Numbered from the stretch's first letter, positions 51,881 through 60,668 are shown. The stretch is DNA of 64,000 nt from Sphingopyxis sp. QXT-31 (GCF_001984035.1 NZ_CP019449.1:1302001-1366000); one strand, 5' to 3'. The notes: generated from the letters alone by a model not told the origin. Made by a program: numbers and translations.

Positions 51881-52531
51881 ATGATCGTCTTCAACCGGGT
51901 TTCCAAATCCTATGCGACCCGAAACGGGCGCCATCACGTCCTCGATAACGTCAGTTTCACGATCGAAAAAGGCCAATCGGTCGGGGTGTGCGGGCATAAT
52001 GGCGCGGGCAAGTCGACGCTGCTGCGCCTGATCGCGGGGGTCGAACAGCCGAGCAACGGCACGATCCGGCGCGACATGTCGGTGTCGTGGCCGCTCGGTC
52101 TCTCGAGCAGTTTCCAGAGCAGTCTGAGCGGCGCCGACAATGCGCGCTTCGTCGCGCGCGTCTATGGACGTCCGGTCGAGGAAGTGCTCGATTTCGTCGA
52201 GGATTTTGCCGAGCTCGGCAATTATCTGCGCATGCCGCTGCGCACCTATTCGGCGGGGATGATGGCGCGGCTGGCGTTCGCGGTGTCGCTCGCCATCTCG
52301 TTCGACTGCTATCTGATCGACGAGATCACCGCGGTCGGCGACGAGCGTTTTCAGGACCGCTGCCGCGAGGCGCTGCTCCAGCGCAAACAGGAGCGCAGCC
52401 TGTTCATGGTGTCGCACGACCCCGCGACGCTGCGCGAATATTGCGACCGCGGCATGGCAGTCCAGGGCGGCCAGGTCTTGCAGTTCGACACCGTCGAAGA
52501 GGCGATCGCGAGCCATTTCGCACACGCCTGA
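51881..52531 (+). CDS. kpsT: Capsule ABC exporter ATPase
   Basis: ATPase that powers export of the finished capsule polymer across the inner membrane with KpsM. The 216-residue product has Walker A GHNGAGKSTLLRLIAG (about 39-54), a divergent signature TYSAGMMARLAFAVSLAISF, Walker B CYLIDEITAVGD and switch SHDPATLREY. This short form, with the degenerate SAGM signature, is typical of KpsT and Wzt-lite ATPases. It is the only capsule gene here on the plus strand, between a glycosyltransferase (divergent) and kpsE (convergent, 11-base gap). Its partner kpsM lies on the other strand 1.2 kb away. Confidence 0.92.
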   Translation: MIVFNRVSKSYATRNGRHHVLDNVSFTIEKGQSVGVCGHNGAGKSTLLRLIAGVEQPSNGTIRRDMSVSWPLGLSSSFQSSLSGADNARFVARVYGRPVEEVLDFVEDFAELGNYLRMPLRTYSAGMMARLAFAVSLAISFDCYLIDEITAVGDERFQDRCREALLQRKQERSLFMVSHDPATLREYCDRGMAVQGGQVLQFDTVEEAIASHFAHA

Positions 52532-52542
52532 CGCATCTTGGC

Positions 52543-53715
52543 CTAGGCGCGGTGCTCGCGGACGCCCGCGGTGACGATCATGAAAAAGGCATAGAGCAGG
52601 AGCGCGCCGAGCAGGATCGTCGCCAGGGTACGGAAAGGCTTGGGATAGACGGGCTTTTCGGGCGCGGTCGGGCGGACCACGGGGAGCACGAACAATTGCT
52701 CTTTCTCGACGCGTTCGTTCGCCGCCTGCAACGCGAGGCGCGACGCTTCGTAGCGCTTGGCGGCGAGTTCCTGCTTCAGCCCGAGTTCCTCATATTCGCC
52801 GAGCCGCTGCGACACCGCGCCGGGGGCGCCGGTCAGGCGGCCGCGGTTGCGCGCGGCGGCGGCTTCGAGGCTGCTGACATAGCCCTGCATCGCCACGACC
52901 TGCGGGCTCGACGGGCTGAGGTAGCGGCGCATGTCGGCGAGGCGCGCACGCTGGCGGTCGAGTTCGGCCTGCTGCGCGAAACCCTGTTCCTGCGCGCCCT
53001 TGCCGCTGCTCTTCGGGTCGATGTCGCCGCTGCGGTTGCGGAACTGCGACATCGCGGCCTGCGCGCCCTCCAGTTCGCCGGCCGCCTGGCCGAATTCGTC
53101 GCGCGCGATGGTGATCGTATTGTCGAACAGGCGGCGGTTGAGCTCGTTGATCCGCGCCTCGCCCAGCTTGATCACCGCATTGCCGATGGTGCGTGCATCG
53201 TCGGGGCGAAAGGCGGTGACGGTCACACGGGTGATGCCGGTGTCGCTGTCGAGACTGATCTGCACCTTGTCGCGATAATATTCGACCAGTTCCTCCATCG
53301 TCGTGTCCGACGGCGACAGCCGCGCGACGAAATCGGCCTCGGGCCGGCGGAACACCGCGGCGAGGTCGATCTTTTCGGACTTGAGCGCGCGGATCGCCTC
53401 GGGCGAGCGGAGATATTCGATCAGGATATAGCTCGCCTTGGCGCTCGGATCGAGCACCGGCGCGACGCCGAGGAGCTGGCCGAAACCGTTGGTTTCGGTG
53501 CGCGGGGCGTCGAGGCCGCGGATGACGAACTGCGCCTCGGAGCGATATTGCGGCGCCGCGATCAGGAAGAGGTAGATCGCCGAGACGAGCACGGGCACGA
53601 CGACGATCCAGAACAAGGCGCTGCGGACGATGCGGCGCGGCCAGTCGCGTCTCCGCGGCGCGCGCGCGTCCTCCGCCTCGCCGGCCGTTTCGGTGGTCAT
53701 GCTGGTACTGGTCAT
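52543..53715 (-). CDS. kpsE: Capsule export inner-membrane/periplasmic protein (KpsE/Wzz-like)
   Basis: Periplasm-spanning protein that links KpsMT to the outer-membrane KpsD. The 390-residue product has an N-terminal membrane helix (SALFWIVVVPVLVSAIYLFL, about 33-52), the conserved segment SEAQFVIRGLDAPRTETNGF, a long periplasmic coiled coil (about 185-300), a proline-rich stretch ending PEKPVYPKPFR and a C-terminal helix (ILLGALLLYAFFMIVTAGV). That topology is the polysaccharide co-polymerase type. The ATG at 53715 overlaps the stop of kpsM, so translation is coupled. Confidence 0.9.
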   Translation of the reverse strand: MTSTSMTTETAGEAEDARAPRRRDWPRRIVRSALFWIVVVPVLVSAIYLFLIAAPQYRSEAQFVIRGLDAPRTETNGFGQLLGVAPVLDPSAKASYILIEYLRSPEAIRALKSEKIDLAAVFRRPEADFVARLSPSDTTMEELVEYYRDKVQISLDSDTGITRVTVTAFRPDDARTIGNAVIKLGEARINELNRRLFDNTITIARDEFGQAAGELEGAQAAMSQFRNRSGDIDPKSSGKGAQEQGFAQQAELDRQRARLADMRRYLSPSSPQVVAMQGYVSSLEAAAARNRGRLTGAPGAVSQRLGEYEELGLKQELAAKRYEASRLALQAANERVEKEQLFVLPVVRPTAPEKPVYPKPFRTLATILLGALLLYAFFMIVTAGVREHRA

Positions 53716-54512
53716 TGCAATTCGATCCTGGGCCGGACGAATCTGATGGCGGCATAACCCACCAACATCAATAGCGCCGAGCAGACGATGGGATAGGCGA
53801 TGTCGAGACGGTCGGAGGCGAAGTCGCGGAACTGGCCCTCCCGCAGCAACTCGAAGATATGGACGGTGGGCACCCAGACGGCGACGCGCTGCACATTTTC
53901 GGGCAGCCAGGCGAGCAAGTAGAAGGCGCCCGAAATGGGGAGCGTCAGATAGAGCAAGGGATGGATCAGCCGCCCGACGAACGAGCTTTCGTGCGAGGCC
54001 GCCATGATGATCATCGCGAGCCCGAAGCAGAACCAGCTCATCAGGATGAGCGCGAAGATGACGAGCAAGGGATCGTGGATCGGTTCGGCGAGCCCCAGAT
54101 ATTGCGCGGCAAAAAGCAGGAAGAAGAGCACCGCCCCGGTGCTCACCATTTCGAGCAGCGAGCGCGCGAGCAGCATGTCAAACAAGGTGACCGGGCGATG
54201 GTAGAGCAAGGGCCGGTTCGCCTCGAGCAAGGTCTCGGCGCGCGACAGCACCGAGCGGAACATGATGAACAAGATATAGCCGCCGAGCGCGAAGGGCACC
54301 GGCTGGACATTGCCGCTGATCGGCAGCGTATAGTTGCCGTGGAGCGCGGCGACGGCGACCGCGAGCAGCACCGGCTCCATGAAGATCCAGAGAAAGCCGA
54401 GGTTCTCGCGCCCGAAGCGCGTGTGGAGCTCGCGGATCACGAGCGCGCCGATCACCCGCCGCCGCGTGTCGAGGCGCTGGAGCAAGGCGTCGGTGTCGGC
54501 AGTTCGGGTCAA
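53712..54512 (-). CDS. kpsM: Capsule ABC exporter permease
   Basis: Inner-membrane half of the KpsMT exporter. The 266-residue product has six hydrophobic segments (ENLGFLWIFMEPVLLAVAVA, FALGGYILFIMFRSVL, GAVLFFLLFAAQYLGL, LLVIFALILMSWFCFGLA, LIHPLLYLTLPISGAFYLLA, YPIVCSALLMLVGYAAI) and the family motif HTRFGRENLGFLW near the N-terminus. The start is TTG 54512 (MTRTADTDALLQRLD), overlapping the upstream glycosyltransferase stop (TTGA). The longer reading frame upstream to 54983 belongs to the wrong frame of that glycosyltransferase. Its stop overlaps kpsE. Confidence 0.9.
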   Translation of the reverse strand: MTRTADTDALLQRLDTRRRVIGALVIRELHTRFGRENLGFLWIFMEPVLLAVAVAALHGNYTLPISGNVQPVPFALGGYILFIMFRSVLSRAETLLEANRPLLYHRPVTLFDMLLARSLLEMVSTGAVLFFLLFAAQYLGLAEPIHDPLLVIFALILMSWFCFGLAMIIMAASHESSFVGRLIHPLLYLTLPISGAFYLLAWLPENVQRVAVWVPTVHIFELLREGQFRDFASDRLDIAYPIVCSALLMLVGYAAIRFVRPRIELQ

Positions 54513-55672
54513 AGCTGGTCCAGAAAGTCGGTGAGCCGCGAAAAATGATCGTCCCAGCTGGCCGGGCGCCAGGCGCGCGCCGCCCGGACATGATGCTCCC
54601 TTAGCGGGGAATCGGGCGCGGCAAAATCCCGAACCGCAGCGCTCCATCCCTTGGCGTCGAGCGGGTGGAGAAACAGCGGCGCGTCGCCGCCGACCTCGCG
54701 GTGCGCGGGGATGTCGCTGGCGATTACCGGGCAGCCGAGCCCCAGCGCCTCGGCTACGGGAAGGTCGAAACCCTCGGCGAAGGAGGGCGCGAGCAGCGCG
54801 CGGGCGCCGCGCATCAGCGCGTGGAGCGCGGCGTCGCTGGGGGTCTCGAGCTCGACGAGCACGTCGCGGAGCGCGGGCGAGCGGTCGATCATCGCGAGGA
54901 TATGGCCGTTCTCCCAGCCACGCCGCCCCGCAATGACCAGATGCGGCGCCGCGGCACCCGCGTGCCGCGCCATGTCGCGCCACATCTTGAGCAAAAGCAG
55001 ATGGTTCTTGCGCGGCTCGATCGTGCCGACGACGAGGAAATAGGGATGGTCGGCGGCGGCGGCGGGCGCTGCGGCCCCGCCGTCGCGCAGCGTCGAGCCG
55101 AAGGGCAGCTTGACGATCGGCGGCACCGGCGCGTCGCCGCAGAAGCGCGCGACGGCGCCCGCGGTGCAGTCCGAATTGACCAGCAGGCCGTCGGCCATCG
55201 TGGTCGCTGCGGCGATGCGCGCGCGGTTGGCGGAGCTATGTTTGGCGAGCGCATATTCGGGATATTCGACCGGGATCAGGTCGTGGACGAAATAGACGAT
55301 CTTGCCGTCGCAAGCGTCGGCGCGGCGGCGCCACTGCGCGATGGCGCGCGCACCGGGGTGCGAGACGGTCAGGAAGCGCGCGCCGGCCCTGCGCCGTGAG
55401 GGTACGGGGCGAAGATGGCGCAGCACGCCGAGCGCCGACGCTGCGCCCGCGCGCCCGCTCCAGCGGCGCTGCTGCGCGTTCATCAGGCCGGTCACCGCGG
55501 GGCGCGACAGCGACACCCAGCCCGCGGGCGCCACATAGGCCTCGAACGTCAGGTCGAGGTCGTCCTGCGCGAGCAGGAAGGCCAGATATTCATGCTCGAC
55601 CCTGTCGATGCCGGTCGGCGCGGGCAGATGGCCGCGCCGGACGAGCCGGGTGACGTCGAAAACAAGCCGCAC
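54509..55672 (-). CDS. Glycosyltransferase family 4 (capsule)
   Basis: Third capsule glycosyltransferase. The 387-residue product from GTG 55672 opens MRLVFDVTRLVRRGHLPAPT, has IVYFVHDLIPVEYPEYALAK, LVNSDCTAGAVARFCGD, YFLVVGTIEPRKNHLLLLKM and LLAPSFAEGFDLPVAEALGL, then GCPVIASDIPAHREVGGDAP. The GTG is eight bases after the stop of kpsS; the frame to 55948 is open but not family-like. It ends in an overlap with the TTG start of kpsM. With kpsS, kpsM and kpsE it makes one transcription unit. Confidence 0.9.
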   Translation of the reverse strand: MRLVFDVTRLVRRGHLPAPTGIDRVEHEYLAFLLAQDDLDLTFEAYVAPAGWVSLSRPAVTGLMNAQQRRWSGRAGAASALGVLRHLRPVPSRRRAGARFLTVSHPGARAIAQWRRRADACDGKIVYFVHDLIPVEYPEYALAKHSSANRARIAAATTMADGLLVNSDCTAGAVARFCGDAPVPPIVKLPFGSTLRDGGAAAPAAAADHPYFLVVGTIEPRKNHLLLLKMWRDMARHAGAAAPHLVIAGRRGWENGHILAMIDRSPALRDVLVELETPSDAALHALMRGARALLAPSFAEGFDLPVAEALGLGCPVIASDIPAHREVGGDAPLFLHPLDAKGWSAAVRDFAAPDSPLREHHVRAARAWRPASWDDHFSRLTDFLDQL

Positions 55673-55679
55673 GCGCGAA

Positions 55680-56942
55680 TCAGGCGCCGGCGCGCGGGGC
55701 GGCGCCGAGCAGCCGGCGGACCGCCCCCGCGACGAGCATCTCGAGCGCGCGCGGGTGGTGGAAACCGCCGTTGACGAGCGCGGTCGCGCGCATCGCGCGG
55801 CACATCGTCTCGAAATTGCCGGGATCGACGGGCGGCGGCTGGGTCCAGAAACGGTCGAGGCCGCAACCGGCGGTGACGCCGGGGATATCGTAGACCGCGC
55901 GGCCGAGGCAGAAGACCGGGCAGCCCTCGGCGAGTGCGAGCGGTCCAACGGTGCTGTTGATCGTCACCACGCCCGCGGCGCGCCGTAGCAATGGCGCGAG
56001 ATCGTAGCGCTCGACGAACTGAACGCGGCCCGCGAGCCCGTAGCGCGCCGCGCGCCGCACGACCCACCCGCCCCAGCCGTCGAGATCGGGGTCGAAGGGG
56101 TGCATCTTGACGAGCAGCGCGCTGTCTTGCGGCGCGTGCACGGCGAAGCTGTGGAAGACGCAGTCGATCGCGCTCGCCATGTCTGGGAAGTCCGAATGCG
56201 AGTCGATCTGATGATCGCCGTCGAGCTGCATCGGGAAGAGAAAGAAGCGGCGGTCGGCGAGCGCGGCCACGGCGGCATGGCCCGCCGCATTTTCGCGGCC
56301 GCGCCGCAGCCGGCGCCGGATCCACGCCCACATCTCGCTGACCGGCGTGTTGCGACGATGCGAGCGATAGCGCGGGTAGAAGGGGATCGTCAGCGTTTGT
56401 GCGACATAGTAGCTCACCGCCTCGACGACGCGGCGGCGAACGTTGCCGGGGACGGGTTCGACCGGCGCATCCTCGTGCGTCGCGGCTATCTGGCGGAGCT
56501 GCTCGATATCGCGCGGCAGCGCCGACCAATAGTTGGTCCCGCCTTCCTCGAACGAGACGAAGTCGGGGCGGAGCATGCCTTCCTCGACAACGAACACGCG
56601 GATGCCGCGCGCGCGGCAGAGCACGATCGCGTGGCGGTGGAGCGGGCGGTTATCGCCGAACAGGATGACGTCGGTGACGTCGCGCGTCGCTAGCCAGGCG
56701 TCGAACCAGGCCGGAAAGGCCGCGAGATCGCCCCGAAAGCCGGTGGCGCCCGGACCGCGCCAGTCCCACACGTCGCCTCCGTTGAAATTGATCCGCGAGG
56801 TGCGATGCCCCTCGGCGCGGAGCGCCATGGCCAGCATGCGGAAAAAGGGTCCGGGCAGCCCCTGCAGGAACAGGAAATGCCGCTGCGACCAGGTTCCGGT
56901 CGCGGTCAGGGAGGCATCGGCATATTGGCTCATCTGGAGCAT
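55680..56942 (-). CDS. kpsS: Capsule Kdo transferase, KpsS-like
   Basis: Adds the first beta-Kdo to the phospholipid anchor of the capsule. The 420-residue product has FLFLQGLPGPFFRMLAMALR (about 27-46), the typical KpsS start, then RINFNGGDVWDW, ILFGDNRPLHRHAI, FVVEEGMLRPDFVSFEEGG and FPMQLDGDHQIDSHSDFPDM, then LLVKMHPFDPDLDGW and VTINSTVGPLALAEGCPVFC near the end. The ATG at 56942 has no obvious site; ATG 56933 (MSQYADASL) is possible. It follows kdsA by 72 bases on the same strand. Together with KpsC-like 46627-48243 it implies a beta-Kdo linker. Confidence 0.9.
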   Translation of the reverse strand: MLQMSQYADASLTATGTWSQRHFLFLQGLPGPFFRMLAMALRAEGHRTSRINFNGGDVWDWRGPGATGFRGDLAAFPAWFDAWLATRDVTDVILFGDNRPLHRHAIVLCRARGIRVFVVEEGMLRPDFVSFEEGGTNYWSALPRDIEQLRQIAATHEDAPVEPVPGNVRRRVVEAVSYYVAQTLTIPFYPRYRSHRRNTPVSEMWAWIRRRLRRGRENAAGHAAVAALADRRFFLFPMQLDGDHQIDSHSDFPDMASAIDCVFHSFAVHAPQDSALLVKMHPFDPDLDGWGGWVVRRAARYGLAGRVQFVERYDLAPLLRRAAGVVTINSTVGPLALAEGCPVFCLGRAVYDIPGVTAGCGLDRFWTQPPPVDPGNFETMCRAMRATALVNGGFHHPRALEMLVAGAVRRLLGAAPRAGA

Positions 56943-57014
56943 GGCAGACCCGAAATATTCCGAAAAGAGAACAGCCGCCGAAGCCCAGCCAAAGTAAAAC
57001 CCCTTAAATCGGCG

Positions 57015-57872
57015 CTAGATTAGGCGGGCATCGAGGTCAAGCATTTGGCCCTCGCGTACCAGACGGTGCAGCGCGACGCATTGTTCGACGAGCGCCGGCA
57101 GATGGTGAAGCGGCATCGAGGTCGCGGGATCCGACGACGCCGATGCGGGATCGGGGTGCACCTCGATGAACAGCCCGTCGCAGCCTGCCGCGACCGCGGC
57201 GCGCGCGAGCAGCGGCGAAAATTGCGGCTGACCGCCCGACATGGCGCCCTGCGACGAGGGCAGCTGGACCGTGTGCGCCGCATCGAACGCCACCGCGACG
57301 CCGGGCGCGCGCATGATCGCGAGGTTGCGCATGTCGGCGACGATATTCTGGTAGCCGAAGATATTGCCGCGCTCGCAGGCGATCGTCGGCACCGGAGCCA
57401 GCCCGGCGCGGGCCCGCGCGCGCTCGATCTTGGCGACGACCTGCGCCATGTCGGCGCCCGCCATGAACTGCCCCTTCTTGACGAGCAGCGGCTTGCCGGT
57501 GACCGCCGCGGCCTCGATCAGCGCGGTCTGGCGCGAAAGCAAGGCGGGGATCTGGAGGATATCGACCGCCGCCGCGGCCTCGGCGGCGTCGGGCGTTTCG
57601 TGGATGTCGGTGAGCACGGACAAGCCGGTGCGCGCGCGGATCGCCGCCAACTGCGCGAGCCCGTTCGTCCACCCCGGCCCGCGGTAGGATTCGCCCGAGC
57701 TGCGATTGGCCTTGAGCGCCGAGGCCTTGAAGATCGTCGCGATGCCGAAGCGGTCGCGGATCGCGGCGAGCGTGTCGGCGATCTCGTCCATGATCGCCGC
57801 TTCCTCGACGACGCAGGGGCCGGCAATCAGGAAGAAGTTGTCGGTCAGGGACGTGAGTGGGTCGCCGGTCAT
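57015..57872 (-). CDS. kdsA: 3-deoxy-8-phosphooctulonate synthase
   Basis: Condenses arabinose-5-phosphate with phosphoenolpyruvate to make Kdo-8-phosphate. The 285-residue product has the family path FFLIAGPCVVEEAAI (about 13-27), FKASALKANRSSGESYRGPG, VLTDIHETPDAAEAA, LLVKKGQFMAGADMAQVVAK, CERGNIFGYQNIVADMRNL and VAFDAAHTVQLPSSQGAMSG, then LFIEVHPDPASASSDPAT. The Cys/Asn/His/Glu pattern for metal use cannot be judged reliably. The ATG at 57872 lies one base from the lipoprotein stop. kdsD and kdsB lie at the other end of the capsule region. Confidence 0.94.
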   Translation of the reverse strand: MTGDPLTSLTDNFFLIAGPCVVEEAAIMDEIADTLAAIRDRFGIATIFKASALKANRSSGESYRGPGWTNGLAQLAAIRARTGLSVLTDIHETPDAAEAAAAVDILQIPALLSRQTALIEAAAVTGKPLLVKKGQFMAGADMAQVVAKIERARARAGLAPVPTIACERGNIFGYQNIVADMRNLAIMRAPGVAVAFDAAHTVQLPSSQGAMSGGQPQFSPLLARAAVAAGCDGLFIEVHPDPASASSDPATSMPLHHLPALVEQCVALHRLVREGQMLDLDARLI

Positions 57873-57873
57873 G

Positions 57874-58278
57874 TCAGTCGCGGCAGATGCGCGGCATGGC
57901 AACGCGGCCGTCCTCGACGGTGGCGCGGCAGCCGAAGGGGCTGGCCGTCGCCTGGCAGACGCCGGCGACCTTCTGCCCCGGTTGCAGGATGCGCGACGCC
58001 CGGTCGTTGGGGACGAGGCAGTCGCCCGCGCAGTCGCCGCCGCCGGCGCACGCCTTGCCCGCATCGGCGTAGCAGTCGAAGCGGGCATCGGGCTGCGCCT
58101 TGCCGCCGGCGGCGCGCTTGCCGTCGGGCGGGCATAGCGCGGCGGCGCTCGCCGGGGTCTGCGCCTGTGCGGCCGCGGCCATGGCATCGGCCCTGTCGAC
58201 GCCCTGGCAGCCGGCAAGCAGCAGTGCGAGCGGCGCCGCGAACGCGGGAAAGCGGTGGATAATCAAGCGTCGACCCAT
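57874..58278 (-). CDS. Cysteine-rich lipoprotein upstream of kdsA
   Basis: A 134-residue protein that begins MGRRLIIHRFPAFAAPLALL and ends its signal at LLLAGC (Cys24 lipidated). The exported part has many Cys (AALCPPDG, FDCYADAG, KACAGGGDCAGDCLVP, AGVCQAT, FGCRATV, RICRD), so several disulfides are likely. DRASRILQPGQKVAGVC precedes the last third. The ATG at 58278 is the only start near the signal. One base separates it from kdsA, so it is co-transcribed with the capsule genes. No family was recognised; a role in envelope or capsule anchoring is a guess. Confidence 0.75.
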   Translation of the reverse strand: MGRRLIIHRFPAFAAPLALLLAGCQGVDRADAMAAAAQAQTPASAAALCPPDGKRAAGGKAQPDARFDCYADAGKACAGGGDCAGDCLVPNDRASRILQPGQKVAGVCQATASPFGCRATVEDGRVAMPRICRD

Positions 58279-58352
58279 GGTGGCTTGGTAAACTGTATGG
58301 CGCGAGCATACAACGACGGCCTCGCCCAAATTATCTTGGGCTGTGACCTTCG

Positions 58353-59252
58353 CTACGGGAAAGCCGGCGCGCGGCTTACCATCGCGGGCAAGGGCCGCCC
58401 CATCACGCCGGTGAACCAGCTCGCGGCCTCGACGATCGCGGGCAGGTCGAGCCCGGTCGAGACCCCGCCGCGTTCGAGCATATAGACCACATCCTCGGTC
58501 GGGACATTGCCCGCGGCGCCGGGGGCAAAAGGGCAGCCGCCGAGGCCGCCGAGCGAGGCGTCGACCGTGGCCGCGCCCTCGGCGACCGCGGCCCAGACAT
58601 TGGCGAGGCCGCTGCCCCGCGTGTTGTGGAAATGGACGCGGACCGGGAGGCCGGCGACGGCTTCGCGCACGCGGCCGACCATTTCGGATACCTGCGAGGG
58701 CACGCCGACGCCGATGGTGTCGGCGAGCGCGATCTCGCGCGGCTGTGCGGCCGCGGCGCGCTTCGCCATCTCGACGACTCGGTCGATCGCGACCTTGCCC
58801 TCGAAGGGGCAGCCGAAGGCGGTGGCGATGGTGATCTGGCCGCTGCGGCCCGCTTCCTTCGCGAGGCCGACGATCTCGATCGCGGCGGCGAGCGATTCGT
58901 CCGAGCTCTGACCCTGGTTGCGGATGCCAAAGGTGTCGCTGGTGACGCACACCGCGCCGAGTTCGTCGATGCGGCCGGTCGCGAGCGCGCGTTCGGCGCC
59001 GCGGCGGTTGAGGACGAGGCCGATATAGGTCACATCGCCGCGAACCGGTAGCTGGACCACCAATTGCTCGGCGTCGGCGAGTTGCGGGACCTTCTTGGGA
59101 TTGACGAAGCTGGTCACCTCGATGCGGCGCGCCCCATAGTCGATCGCGCGCTCGACCAGCGCGAGCTTGTCGACGGTCGAGACCGCAAGCGCTTCATTCT
59201 GCAAGCCGTCGCGCGGGCCGACTTCGACGATTTCGATGCTGCTCTGCTTCAC
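58353..59252 (-). CDS. Hydroxymethylglutaryl-CoA lyase family enzyme
   Basis: Cleaves 3-hydroxy-3-methylglutaryl-CoA to acetyl-CoA and acetoacetate, the last step of leucine breakdown. The 299-residue product (from GTG 59252, MKQSSIEIVEVGPRDGLQNE) has the HMGL motifs GPRDGLQNE (near residue 12), EVTSFVNPKKVPQ, ATAFGCPFEGKV, ALADTIGVGVPSQV, VRVHFHNTRGSGLANVWAAV and SLGGLGGCPFAPGAAGNVPT with the catalytic Cys. A frame to ATG 59306 is open, but its extra 18 residues are not conserved. A citramalate or methylthio variant cannot be excluded. The CoA transferase gene 59389-60552 is divergent. Confidence 0.85.
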   Translation of the reverse strand: MKQSSIEIVEVGPRDGLQNEALAVSTVDKLALVERAIDYGARRIEVTSFVNPKKVPQLADAEQLVVQLPVRGDVTYIGLVLNRRGAERALATGRIDELGAVCVTSDTFGIRNQGQSSDESLAAAIEIVGLAKEAGRSGQITIATAFGCPFEGKVAIDRVVEMAKRAAAAQPREIALADTIGVGVPSQVSEMVGRVREAVAGLPVRVHFHNTRGSGLANVWAAVAEGAATVDASLGGLGGCPFAPGAAGNVPTEDVVYMLERGGVSTGLDLPAIVEAASWFTGVMGRPLPAMVSRAPAFP

Positions 59253-59388
59253 GATATTGCCTATCTTGACCCGCGTCCGAGATTGGAGTTGCCAATTACA
59301 TAGCATTCTAAGTATATCATGGCCACAGGGATGAGGAGGACCGCGGGCGGTCCCTTCCTAGGCGAACTATGGGCCCGAAGGGAATGAT

Positions 59389-60552
59389 ATGACGGAAGCG
59401 AACAGCGCGGGCGCGCTGGAGGGGTTGAAGGTCGTCGAGATGGGGCAGCTGATCGCGGGCCCCTTTTGCGGCCAGCTGCTCGGCGACATGGGCGCCGAGA
59501 TCGTCAAGCTCGAGCCGCCGGGCGGCGGCGACCAGATGCGCCACTGGGGCCAGGGCGACAAGCCCAGCTGGTGGCGCGTGATCGCGCGCAACAAATATTC
59601 GGTCGCGGTCAACCTGCGCAGCGAAGAGGGCCAGGCGCTGGCGCGCGAACTGATCGCCAAGGCCGACATACTCATCGAGAATTTCCGGCCGGGCACGCTC
59701 GAGAAATGGAACCTCGATCCCAAGGAATTGCGCAAGACCAACCCCGGGCTGATCGTCGTACGCGTGTCGGGCTATGGCCAGACCGGCCCCTATTCGTCGC
59801 GCGCGGGGTTCGGCGGGATCGGAGAGGCGATGGGCGGGTGGCGCGGCATCGTCGGTTATCCCGAGCGGCCGCCCGCGCGCATGGGAGTGTCGATCGGAGA
59901 CACGCTCGCCGCGACATACGGCTGTCTGGGCGCGCTCGCTGCGCTGCACCATCGCAGCAAGACCGGCGAAGGCCAGATCGTCGATTCGGCGCTGTACGAG
60001 GCGGTGCTGCAGGTGATGGAATCGACGGTGTCGGACTATTCGGCGAGCGGGGTGAAGCGCCGGCGCACCGGATCGACGCTGCCCGCGATCGCACCGTCGA
60101 ACGTCTATCCGTGCGAGGACGGCGAATATCTGATCGGCGCGAACCAGGACGGCGTCTTCGCGCGGCTGGCGGCGGCGATGGGGCGGCCCGAGCTGGCGAA
60201 CGACGAACGCTATGCGACGCACCGCGCGCGCGGGGCGCGGCAGGAGGAACTCGACGCGCTGATCGGCGAATGGACGAAGACGCTGACGATCGCGGAGCTG
60301 GAAGCCAAAATGCTGGAGGCCGCGGTGCCCGCGGGGCGCGTCTACGACGCCGAGGACATGCTCGCCGACCCGCATTTCGCGGCGCGCGAGGCGCTGGTGA
60401 CGGTGGCGGATGCCGAGCTGGGCGAAGTCACGATGCAGGGGGTATTTCCCAAGCTGTCGGAAACGCCGGGGAGCGTAAGGCGCCCTGCCCCGCTGGTCGT
60501 CGGGCAGGATGGCGCCGAGGTGCTGAAACGGTGGCTCGGTCGCGAGGGGTGA
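59389..60552 (+). CDS. CaiB/BaiF CoA transferase (class III)
   Basis: Moves CoA between acyl groups through an Asp-acyl intermediate. The 387-residue product has VVEMGQLIAGPFCGQLLGDM (about 15-34) followed by GAEIVKLEPPGGGDQMRHWG, then ENFRPGTLEKWNLDPKEL, VSGYGQTGPYSSRAGFGGIG and IGDTLAATYGCLGALAALHH, the Asp of which (GDTLAA) is the probable nucleophile. YLIGANQDGVFARLAAAMGR and LGEVTMQGVFPKLSETP follow. The ATG at 59389 follows GAAGGGAATGAT. Substrate is unknown, although the neighbouring HMG-CoA-lyase-type gene suggests branched-chain acid catabolism. Confidence 0.9.
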   Translation: MTEANSAGALEGLKVVEMGQLIAGPFCGQLLGDMGAEIVKLEPPGGGDQMRHWGQGDKPSWWRVIARNKYSVAVNLRSEEGQALARELIAKADILIENFRPGTLEKWNLDPKELRKTNPGLIVVRVSGYGQTGPYSSRAGFGGIGEAMGGWRGIVGYPERPPARMGVSIGDTLAATYGCLGALAALHHRSKTGEGQIVDSALYEAVLQVMESTVSDYSASGVKRRRTGSTLPAIAPSNVYPCEDGEYLIGANQDGVFARLAAAMGRPELANDERYATHRARGARQEELDALIGEWTKTLTIAELEAKMLEAAVPAGRVYDAEDMLADPHFAAREALVTVADAELGEVTMQGVFPKLSETPGSVRRPAPLVVGQDGAEVLKRWLGREG

Positions 60553-60597
60553 GAGTGACGGGTTTGGGGTGGATTTGAGACCGTCCTCCATTTCCGT

Positions 60598-60668
60598 TTG
60601 TGTCGAGCGTAGTCGAGACATGCGAAGGCACGCGCTCCCCAAGGGTGTCTCGACTTCGCTCGACACAA
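60598..60668. repeat. Inverted repeat, second copy of the 9240-9310 family
   Basis: Arms 60598-60620 and 60646-60668 are reverse complements except for one base, around a 25-base spacer. The arm sequence is the same as at 9240-9310 while the spacer differs. It lies between two convergent genes. Confidence 0.85.
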
